From: Roseovarius sp.
GTDB lineage: Bacteria; Pseudomonadota; Alphaproteobacteria; Rhodobacterales; Rhodobacteraceae
Assembly: GCA_021767845.1 (NCBI GenBank)
Contig: JAASSQ010000218.1
Location: 1 to 5,129 of the forward strand
Direction: 5' to 3'
DNA: 5,129 nucleotides
Shown: positions 1 through 4,646 of the stretch, one piece after another
How positions within the stretch are numbered: position 1 is the stretch's first letter
How the letters are laid out: each line of letters begins with the position of its first letter
The notes under the pieces: model-generated
The model's database searches: none
What the model was told of the DNA's origin: nothing
What the model saw: the letters and a program-made list of their open reading frames with translations, nothing else
Position numbers and translations under genes: made by a program

Positions 1-57
1 AACCCCGGTCGAGGGCCGCGCCGCGGGCTGCGACGGGAAGCGAAGAGGAGAGCCGAC

Positions 58-462
58 ATGAAGATCATCACCGCCGGAGCGCGGCCCGACAAGCTGGCCG
101 GATCGGAGTATTTCACCGGGCGGGTATGGCAGACCCCGGTGATCGAGGCGCCGGAGCCGGCGCGGGTGCGTGCCCTCAGCGTCACGTTCGAGCCGGGTGC
201 GCGCACGGCATGGCACACCCACCCGCTGGGCCAGACGCTGCATGTTCTGTCGGGCGTCGGTCTGGTCGGACTCAGGGGCGCGGCGCCGTGGATGATCCGG
301 CCCGGCGACACGGTCTGGTTCGCACCGGGGGAAGAGCACTGGCACGGCGCGGCCCCGGACAGCATGATGACCCATCTTGCGATCCAGGAGGCCGAGGACG
401 GCCGCGTGGCGGATTGGCTGGAGCCTGTGAGCGAGGCCGATTATGCGCGCGATCCGGCCTGA
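58..462 (+). CDS. Small manganese-type cupin, (R)-mandelonitrile lyase-like
   Basis: This 134-residue single-domain cupin has the first cupin motif at about residues 47-66 (PGARTAWHTHPLGQ, then G-rich LSGVG) and the second at about 82-97 (PGDTVWFAPGEEHWHG). The apparent metal ligands are His53, His55, Gln59 and His94. From memory these are the same numbers as the Mn ligands of the Granulicella tundricola cupin hydroxynitrile lyase, and Val42 and Gln110 also align with its active-site positions. Family members are often annotated as (R)-mandelonitrile lyase or simply cupin; the physiological substrate is usually unknown. The protein should be cytosolic, since no signal peptide is visible. The start is supported by AGGAG at 46-50, seven bases before the ATG. 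It appears monocistronic here, with no related gene on either side. The cupin fold is certain; lyase activity is inference from the shared residues. Confidence 0.88.
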   Translation: MKIITAGARPDKLAGSEYFTGRVWQTPVIEAPEPARVRALSVTFEPGARTAWHTHPLGQTLHVLSGVGLVGLRGAAPWMIRPGDTVWFAPGEEHWHGAAPDSMMTHLAIQEAEDGRVADWLEPVSEADYARDPA

Positions 463-808
463 TCGGGCCGCGCCTTAACCGGATTTTAAACCTTGCGTGC
501 TCGACTGCGGGTATTGAGGCGGTCCGGGCGCCTGGGGGTCAGGGCGCACAGGGGCCGCGCGGCAGCTACGGAGGTAAAGGTAACGGGCGAGGTAAGCGCA
601 GGTATCGGCCAGACCGGGACACGGAGCAGATCGTGCCACAGGCCGAGCGTGAAGCGCCGTCGTGCGAGGATATGAGACAAGCCGGTCCGCCGGGTGATCG
701 GACTTGGTGCCATAGGATGGGCCGAAGGGTTCGGGCAGGGGCCGTGCAGGCGTGGGGCCGCGCGGCAAGGCCTGCTGCAGCGACGAACGCGCCATGGCGG
801 CATGGGAA
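463..808. other. Gene-free spacer after the cupin gene
   Basis: No credible gene is seen in this stretch. The open frames crossing it on both strands give Arg/Pro/Ala-rich, low-complexity translations with no family resemblance, as expected of GC-rich noncoding DNA. Just after the cupin stop there is only a 5-bp inverted repeat (CGGCC/GGCCG, 455-459 and 466-470) without a T run, so it is not a convincing terminator. The 14-mer GGGGCCGCGCGGCA occurs twice, at 551-564 and 754-767. It resembles the core of the 25-bp repeat that begins further right, so decayed units may extend leftward into this region. GAGGTAA occurs at 571-577 and 589-595. No RNA gene is recognised. Confidence 0.6.
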
Positions 809-1186
809 ACGGGGCCATGCTGCGCCGCATCACGCCCCGCCTTGCGGCGCAGACTTGCCTCGGGCCATCCGATGCAGAGCCACCCCGGCCACGTGGTAAG
901 GCATCGGGTCGGGCCACGCGGGCCCGTCGGCCCCGGGTTTGCGGCGCGGCGTCGTTTTCGGCCCTGTGGCCAGAAGTCACCGTCGGCCACGCGGGCCTGT
1001 CGGCCCCGGGTCTGCGGAGCGGATGCGCCCTCGGGCCGTGCGGTGCGCAGTCGCTTCAGGTCATGCGGCGCGAAATCGCCCCCAGCCGTGCGGCACTGAG
1101 TCTCCCCCGGCCATGTGTTGCGGCGTCACCCCCGGCTATGTGCGGCCCGGATCACCCCAGGTCATGTCACCCCCGGCCATGCGGTG
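809..1186. repeat. Degenerate 25-bp tandem repeat array
   Basis: About 16 head-to-tail units share a core close to CCCCGGCCATGCGGCGCG on the + strand. Taking the first base of the central trinucleotide (ATG, GTG, ACG, CTG or TTG) as anchor, units lie at 817, 842, 867, 891, 916, 939, 964, 989, 1012, 1038, 1063, 1088, 1113, 1138, 1164 and 1179. The steps are 25, 25, 24, 25, 23, 25, 25, 23, 26, 25, 25, 25, 25, 26 and 15. A weaker unit may lie at 794. The best conserved right-hand units also share a TC-x-CCC segment before the next core. The period is not a multiple of three, so a reading frame would be cycled through all phases. There are no unique spacers, so it is not a CRISPR array. It lies downstream of the leftward GST gene and would be in its 3' untranslated RNA. 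The function is unknown; it could be a decayed minisatellite or a set of binding sites. Confidence 0.82.
912..1017 (+). repeat. Higher-order duplication inside the array
   Basis: A 33-base segment at 912-944 recurs at 985-1017 with only two differences (31 of 33 identical by eye). It begins GGCCACGCGGGCC and ends in a TGCGG core. The offset is 73 bases, equal to three consecutive units of the 25-bp array (steps 23, 25 and 25). The third units of each block, around 964 and 1038, are also alike. This points to duplication of a three-unit block more recent than the original unit amplification, since neighbouring single units differ much more from each other than these two blocks do. Confidence 0.8.
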
Positions 1187-2141
1187 CGTCGAGATCCAGA
1201 TCGGGCGTGACAGGCACGATCCGGTTGGGATTGATCATGTCGTGGCTGTAATAGTAATGCCGCGTGATGTGGTCGAAATCAACGGTCCCGGCCACGCCGG
1301 GCCATTGATACAGCTCGCGCAGGTACCCCCAGGTACTGGGGTAGTCCACGATCCGCGCGCGGTTGCACTTGAAATGGGTGTGATAGACCTTGTCGAAACG
1401 GATCAGCGTGGTGAACAGCCGCCAATCCGCTTCTGTCAGGCGGTCGCCCACCAGGTAGCGGTTTCGCGACAGACGGTCCTCGATCCAGTCGAGCGTGTCG
1501 AACAGCGGGCCGATGGCCGCGTCATAGGCCTCTTGGCTGGTGGCGAACCCGGCCTTGTAGACGCCGTTGTTCACGCGGTCGTAGATCCGGGCATTCACCG
1601 GTTCGATCGCCTCGCGCAGGTCGGCTGGCCAGTAATCGTCGGCATTGCCGGTCAGGTGATCAAAGGCGGAATTGAACATGCGGATGATCTCGGCCGATTC
1701 GTTGGACACGATGGCCTCACGCGTTCGGTCCCAGAGGATCGGCACGGTCACCCGGCCCGAGACCTTCGGATCGGCCTTGGTATAGAGATCGCGAGCAAAG
1801 GGCAGTCCATAGAGCTTGTCGCCGGTCGCGCCGGGGTAATCGGTGCGGAATTCCCACCCCTCGCCCAGCATGTCGGGATGCACGACCGACACGCCGATAT
1901 GGTCGCCCAACCCCTTGAGCGCGCGAAAGATCAGCGTGCGGTGCGCCCACGGGCAGGCCAGCGAGACATAGAGGTGGTAGCGCCCGCTCTCGGCCTTGAA
2001 GCCACCCGCGCCGCTGGGGCCGGCACGACCGTCGGGCGTGATCCAGTTGCGGAATTTCGCCGTGTCGCGCACGAATTTGCCGCCCGTTTTCGCGGTGTCG
2101 TACCACTGGTCGTGCCATTGGCCGTCGATCAGCTGTCCCAT
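1167..2141 (-). CDS. yqjG: Glutathionyl-hydroquinone reductase (Xi-class GST)
   Basis: This 324-residue enzyme reduces glutathionyl-hydroquinones to hydroquinones using glutathione. The N-terminal thioredoxin-like domain carries the catalytic SLACPWAHR motif, with Cys63 at the same number as in E. coli YqjG. Next come the RVTVP turn (cis-proline, residue 134) and the glutathione-contacting NES (147-149). The all-helical C-terminal domain has GDRLTEADWRLF, LYQWPGVAGTV, DHITRHYY and the INPNRIVP-type ending. Its length is close to the roughly 328 residues of E. coli YqjG, and it ends in the usual D-x-APHGR. The ATG at 2141 is chosen because AAGGAGG (plus-strand CCTCCTT at 2148-2154) lies six bases upstream and the N-terminus MGQL matches the family. 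Longer open frame upstream is unsupported. It faces away from the cobalamin operon and is probably an independent transcript. Its last codons and stop lie in the final unit of the 25-bp repeat array. Family assignment is secure; the symbol is that of the E. coli homologue. Confidence 0.93.
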   Translation of the reverse strand: MGQLIDGQWHDQWYDTAKTGGKFVRDTAKFRNWITPDGRAGPSGAGGFKAESGRYHLYVSLACPWAHRTLIFRALKGLGDHIGVSVVHPDMLGEGWEFRTDYPGATGDKLYGLPFARDLYTKADPKVSGRVTVPILWDRTREAIVSNESAEIIRMFNSAFDHLTGNADDYWPADLREAIEPVNARIYDRVNNGVYKAGFATSQEAYDAAIGPLFDTLDWIEDRLSRNRYLVGDRLTEADWRLFTTLIRFDKVYHTHFKCNRARIVDYPSTWGYLRELYQWPGVAGTVDFDHITRHYYYSHDMINPNRIVPVTPDLDLDAPHGRG

Positions 2142-2265
2142 TGCATGCCTCCTTGTTCCGTCCAGACATAGGCTTGTCGCCCCGCGCCGTGTAGCCGTGC
2201 TTCCGCGCATGGCCCGTGCGGGGCCGCACATGTCGCGATGCGGGCGCGCTGCGACGTTTCTTTGT

Positions 2266-2294
2266 TTGCGCGCGGGCGGTGCGCGGCCTATAGA
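2266..2294 (+). promoter_or_regulatory. Weak sigma-70-like promoter candidate for the cobalamin operon
   Basis: TTGCGC (2266-2271) and TATAGA (2289-2294) are separated by 17 bases, on the edge of the only T-rich patch in the region (TTTCTTTGTTTG). The match to consensus is three of six at -35 and four of six at -10. Transcription from here would give a leader of about 150 bases before the ATG at 2453, containing the hairpins at 2307-2321, 2366-2378 and 2382-2399. This is a pattern match only. Confidence 0.3.
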
Positions 2295-2381
2295 CGGGGG
2301 GACGATGCCCGCAACGCGGGCCGGAAAGGTGCGCAGGTGGGGCCGACCCAAACCGGGGGCCCGTGCGATCTGCGATCGTCG

Positions 2382-2399
2382 GCCGCGCCAAGGCGCGGC
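2382..2399 (+). promoter_or_regulatory. Perfect 8-bp GC hairpin in the operon leader
   Basis: GCCGCGCC, then AA, then GGCGCGGC form a perfect inverted repeat. In RNA this would fold as about seven pairs closing a CAAG tetraloop. It lies 54 bases before the start codon of the first operon gene. The downstream sequence is C-rich with only TTT, so it is not a standard intrinsic terminator. It could be a leader RNA structure, part of an operator, or chance in GC-rich DNA. Confidence 0.4.
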
Positions 2400-2440
2400 G
2401 CCGCCCCTTTCCCGGCCGCGCGCGGAAGACGGACCAGAAA

Positions 2441-2451
2441 GGGGAGACCCC
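2441..2451 (+). promoter_or_regulatory. Shine-Dalgarno inside a small inverted repeat
   Basis: GGGG-AGA-CCCC forms a perfect 4-bp stem with a 3-base loop directly before the ATG at 2453. It overlaps the ribosome-binding sequence GGGGAG. In RNA it could partly occlude the site that starts translation of the operon's first gene. The stem is short, so it may have no effect. Confidence 0.35.
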
Positions 2452-2452
2452 A

Positions 2453-2680
2453 ATGAGACATGCGATGCTTCTTGCCCTGCTGCTGAGCGGCGGCGCGGCG
2501 CAGGCCCATCCCGGCCACCTGGCCGAGGCGGCGGGACACGGCCACTGGCTGGGCGCGGCGGCGATCGGGGCCGCGATCGCGATCGGGCTCTGGGCGGCGG
2601 CCAAGGGCCGCGCCGGGGCGCGGGACGATGCGGCCGAGGAGGCCGAGCCCGAGCAGGACGAAGAGCCGCAGGAGGCATGA
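2453..2680 (+). CDS. Small exported His-rich single-pass membrane protein (DUF6732-like)
   Basis: The product has 75 residues. Residues 1-18 form a signal peptide ending A-Q-A, with probable cleavage before His19. The mature start HPGHLAEAAGHGHW holds four His. One hydrophobic segment spans about 33-50, followed by an acidic tail (about 58-75, rich in Asp/Glu). It would therefore be anchored in the inner membrane with His residues on the periplasmic side and the acidic tail in the cytoplasm. It resembles short Rhodobacteraceae proteins that I recall as DUF6732, which have no known biochemical function. The HPGH start recalls the nickel/cobalt permeases HupE/UreJ, but the rest of those proteins is missing. 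The start is chosen from AAAGGGGAG at 2438-2446 and the signal peptide; an upstream in-frame GTG at 2363 would destroy the latter. cbiX begins two bases after its stop, suggesting cotranslation and a role in cobalt handling, which is inference. Confidence 0.8.
   Translation: MRHAMLLALLLSGGAAQAHPGHLAEAAGHGHWLGAAAIGAAIAIGLWAAAKGRAGARDDAAEEAEPEQDEEPQEA
2670..2675 (+). promoter_or_regulatory. Ribosome binding site deciding the cbiX start
   Basis: AGGAGG lies within the last codons of the preceding gene. It is one base from an ATG at 2677, which overlaps the upstream stop as ATGA, but seven bases from the in-frame ATG at 2683. The spacing favours 2683, giving the start MVKTGVMICGHGSR. The alternative would add only Met-Ser. 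Confidence 0.7.
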
Positions 2681-2682
2681 GC

Positions 2683-3927
2683 ATGGTCAAGACCGGCGTG
2701 ATGATCTGCGGGCACGGCTCGCGCAGCCAGGCGGCGGTGGACGAGTTCTCGACGCTGGCCGAGAAATTGCCCGCCTACCTGCCCGAGGGCTGGGAGATGG
2801 AATACGGCTATCTCGAATTCGCCAACCCGGTGATCCGCGACGGTCTGGACAAGCTGCGCGACAAGGGCTGCGAGCGGATCCTCGCGGTGCCGGGGATGCT
2901 GTTCGCCGCGATGCATTCCAAGAACGACATCCCCACCGTTCTCAACACCTACGCCGCGAAACACGACATCGAGATCCGCTATGGCCGCGAGCTGGGTGTC
3001 GATCCCAAGATGGTCGCCGCCGCGGGCGCCCGCATCCGTGACGCGGTGGCGCGCGCCGATGCCGAACAGGGCGAGGTGAGCCTGCATGACACCTGCCTGG
3101 TGGTGATCGGGCGCGGTGCCTCGGACCCCGATGCCAACGGCAATGTCGCCAAGATCGCGCGGCTTTTGCAGGAGGGCATCGGCTTCGGCTGGTGCGAGGT
3201 GGGCTATTCGGGCGTGACCTTCCCGCTGGTCGAACCCTGCCTGCAGCATGTCGCGCGGCTGGGTTACAAGCGGGTGATCGTGTTCCCGTATTTCCTGTTC
3301 TCGGGCATCCTGATCGACCGGATCTACGGCTTCACCGATCAGGTCGCGGCCGAGTATCCGGGGATCGACTTCGTCAAGGCGGGCTATCTGGGCGATCATC
3401 CGAAGGTGCTGGAAACCTTCGCCGAGCGGGTGACCGAACAGGCCGGCGCGAACCCGCCGCCGAATTGCGGCACCTGCCAGTATCGCACGCAGGTGCTGGC
3501 CGTCGAGGGCGAGGAGGTGCGCCAGATCACGCCCGAGCAGCGCGCGGCCTTCGCGCAAGCGCGCGGCGCGGGGCACCCGGCCTTCTCGGACGTGCCGCCG
3601 CCGACCTGCGTGATGTGCAAATACCGCACCGCCGTTCTGGGCTTCGAGGCCGAGGTGGGCGCGGTGCAGGAAAGCCACCACCACCATGTCGAGGGCCAGG
3701 GCGCCAGCGCGCCGGGCTCGAACGTCGAGGATTGCAGCCTGTGCGATACCTTCTGCACGGGGCTCTGCCGGCTCGAGGGGGCGGGCCACCATCATCATCA
3801 CCACCACCATGATCATGGGCACGGCCACCACCATCACCACGGCCACGATCACGACCACCACCACCCCGAATACCCCCATGCCGATCACCCGCTGGGGCCG
3901 GAAAGCGCGCGGAAAACCCGCGCCTGA
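2683..3927 (+). CDS. cbiX: Sirohydrochlorin cobaltochelatase CbiX, long form with Cys/His-rich tail
   Basis: CbiX inserts Co2+ into sirohydrochlorin to give cobalt-sirohydrochlorin, the entry to corrin synthesis, in the cytosol. The product has 414 residues. The first chelatase half has GHGSR (His11) and AAMHSKNDIPT (His78), the likely cobalt-binding pair. The second half has VVIGRGASDPDANGN with Arg in place of His, then FPYFLFSGILIDRIYG, as in other long CbiX proteins. After about residue 255 comes an extension. It has two similar modules, PPPNCGTCQYRTQVLAVE (Cys262/265) and PPPTCVMCKYRTAVLGFE (Cys309/312), then HHHH, then C-x2-C-x3-C-x3-C (351, 354, 358, 362), then 22 His in residues 369-402. 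From memory, Bacillus megaterium CbiX also carries a His-rich stretch and an Fe-S cluster on an MxCxxC motif; here the second module reads MCKYR after a CxxC. Cluster binding and cobalt storage by the tail are inference. Confidence 0.94.
   Translation: MVKTGVMICGHGSRSQAAVDEFSTLAEKLPAYLPEGWEMEYGYLEFANPVIRDGLDKLRDKGCERILAVPGMLFAAMHSKNDIPTVLNTYAAKHDIEIRYGRELGVDPKMVAAAGARIRDAVARADAEQGEVSLHDTCLVVIGRGASDPDANGNVAKIARLLQEGIGFGWCEVGYSGVTFPLVEPCLQHVARLGYKRVIVFPYFLFSGILIDRIYGFTDQVAAEYPGIDFVKAGYLGDHPKVLETFAERVTEQAGANPPPNCGTCQYRTQVLAVEGEEVRQITPEQRAAFAQARGAGHPAFSDVPPPTCVMCKYRTAVLGFEAEVGAVQESHHHHVEGQGASAPGSNVEDCSLCDTFCTGLCRLEGAGHHHHHHHHDHGHGHHHHHGHDHDHHHPEYPHADHPLGPESARKTRA
3787..3894 (+). repeat. CAC/CAT trinucleotide tract encoding the poly-His tail of CbiX
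   Basis: This run of mostly CAC and CAT codons, broken by GAT, GGC, GAC and a few others, encodes residues 369-404 of CbiX. It includes eight consecutive His (369-376) and five more (382-386). Both His codons are mixed, so it is not a perfect microsatellite, but it is still prone to length change. The tract is in frame and ends 33 bases before the stop codon. Confidence 0.75.
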
Positions 3928-3951
3928 GCGGTCTTCACCGTTCCCGAAATA

Positions 3952-3977
3952 CTCCCGCCGGAGGCGTCCGACGGGGG
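3952..3977. repeat. Intergenic hairpin between cbiX and cobH
   Basis: CCCGCCGGA (3954-3962) and TCCGACGGG (3967-3975) pair around a GGCG loop with one C/A mismatch, and a T-G and a C-G pair extend it outward to 3952 and 3977. The left flank reads TTCCCGAAATACTCCCGCCG, which I recall as a dispersed intergenic element in Rhodobacteraceae genomes. It sits in the 65-base gap between cbiX and cobH, with no T run after it, so it is not a standard terminator. It could stabilise or process the mRNA between the two genes. Confidence 0.6.
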
Positions 3978-3992
3978 CCGCAGGACCAGAGG

Positions 3993-4646
3993 TTGCCATT
4001 GCGCCCATACGAGAAAAACCCCTCGGCCATCTATGCCGAAAGTTTCGCCACCGTGCGCCGCGAGGCGCGGCTGGGCCGGTTCGGGCCGGGGATGGAGGCG
4101 CTGGCGATCCGTGTGATCCACGCCTGCGGCATGGTCGAGGTGGCCGACCGGCTGACCTTTTCCGATGGCGCCTTCGAGGCCGGGCAGGCGGCGCTGCGGG
4201 CCGGTGCGCCGGTGCTGTGCGATTGCGAGATGGTGGGCGCGGGCATCATCCGCCGCCACCTGCCGCGCGACAACGAGGTGGTGGTCACCCTGAACGATCC
4301 GCGCGTGCCGGGGATCGCGGCGGGCATCGGCAACACCCGCTCGGCCGCCGCGGTCGAGCTGTGGGCCGACCGACTGGAGGGCGCGGTCGTGGCGATCGGC
4401 AACGCGCCGACGGCGCTGTTTCACCTGCTGGAGCTGCTGGACGAGGGCGCGCCGAAACCCGCCGTGATCCTGGGCTTTCCGGTGGGGTTCGTGGGGGCGG
4501 CCGAATCCAAGGCCGAACTGGCCGAGCGCCCGCGCGGCTGCGAGTTCGTCGCGCTGCGGGGGCGGCGCGGCGGATCGGCCATCGCCAGTGCCGCCGTGAA
4601 CGCGCTGGCCGCCGGGCTGCCGGAGGACGGGGCGCGGGATGGCTGA
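3993..4646 (+). CDS. cobH: Precorrin-8X methylmutase CobH
   Basis: CobH (CbiC in the cobalt-early pathway) moves the methyl group from C-11 to C-12 of precorrin-8X, giving hydrogenobyrinic acid. The 217-residue protein matches the family over its whole length. It shows AIYAESFATVR near the N-terminus, the catalytic His in VIHACG (His43, same number as in Pseudomonas denitrificans CobH from memory), LCDCEMV, GNTRSAAA, VAIGNAPTALF, PVGFVGAAESK and RGGSA near the end. The start is a rare TTG. The one at 3993 follows AGGA (3982-3985) by seven bases and gives the family's usual N-terminal length; a second TTG at 3999 lies six bases after AGAGG (3988-3992) and is nearly as good. There is no ATG in the right place. 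It follows cbiX by 65 bases across a hairpin and overlaps cobL by eight bases, so it belongs to the same operon. Confidence 0.95.
   Translation: MPLRPYEKNPSAIYAESFATVRREARLGRFGPGMEALAIRVIHACGMVEVADRLTFSDGAFEAGQAALRAGAPVLCDCEMVGAGIIRRHLPRDNEVVVTLNDPRVPGIAAGIGNTRSAAAVELWADRLEGAVVAIGNAPTALFHLLELLDEGAPKPAVILGFPVGFVGAAESKAELAERPRGCEFVALRGRRGGSAIASAAVNALAAGLPEDGARDG

Larger units (their letters stand above)
2142..2452. promoter_or_regulatory. Divergent intergenic region between GST and cobalamin operon
   Basis: This 311-bp gene-free stretch must hold the control signals for the leftward GST and the rightward cobalamin operon. Short perfect inverted repeats are visible: GTGCGG/CCGCAC at 2216-2229 (2-base centre), GCCCGC/GCGGGC at 2307-2321, CGATC/GATCG at 2366-2378, and GCCGCGCC/GGCGCGGC at 2382-2399. 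The heptamer TGCGATC is repeated directly at 2364-2377. No cobalamin riboswitch is recognisable: I see no GCCACTG box and no GCAACTGTAA-like core in this stretch. In DNA this GC-rich, short stems occur by chance, so only the 8-bp stem at 2382-2399 stands out. Confidence 0.55.

Noticed and set aside
455..470. Terminator after the cupin gene
   Set aside because: The stem is only 5 bp and overlaps the stop codon, and no T run follows.
475..990. Open frames of 120-250 codons in the gap after the cupin gene, on both strands
   Set aside because: The translations are Arg/Pro/Ala-rich without domains, overlap each other in several frames and run into the 25-bp array, whose period breaks frame. This is typical of stop-poor GC-rich DNA.
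809..1186. CRISPR array
   Set aside because: Units are contiguous with no unique spacers, the period is only 25 bp, the units are diverged, and no cas gene is present.
939..2171. A 410-codon plus-strand frame opposite the GST gene
   Set aside because: It is the shadow of a well-conserved minus-strand enzyme, and its first part is repeat array.
2191..2245. Stray units of the 25-bp repeat (GTG/ATG followed by CGG)
   Set aside because: The spacings are 19 and 22 and the cores match poorly. This is expected in DNA of this composition.
2541..2547. GCCACTG, resembling the B12 box of cobalamin riboswitches
   Set aside because: It lies inside the coding sequence of the small membrane protein, and none of the other conserved riboswitch segments precede it.
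1996..2682. N-terminal extension of cbiX by over 220 codons
   Set aside because: The extension overlaps the divergent GST start and the whole small membrane protein gene. The ribosome site at 2670-2675 and family alignment place the start at 2683.
1717..4008. A 763-codon open frame on the minus strand, antisense to cbiX and overlapping the GST
   Set aside because: It lies opposite strongly conserved cbiX coding sequence, and its composition mirrors that gene (runs of Val/Met opposite the His codons). No family is recognisable.
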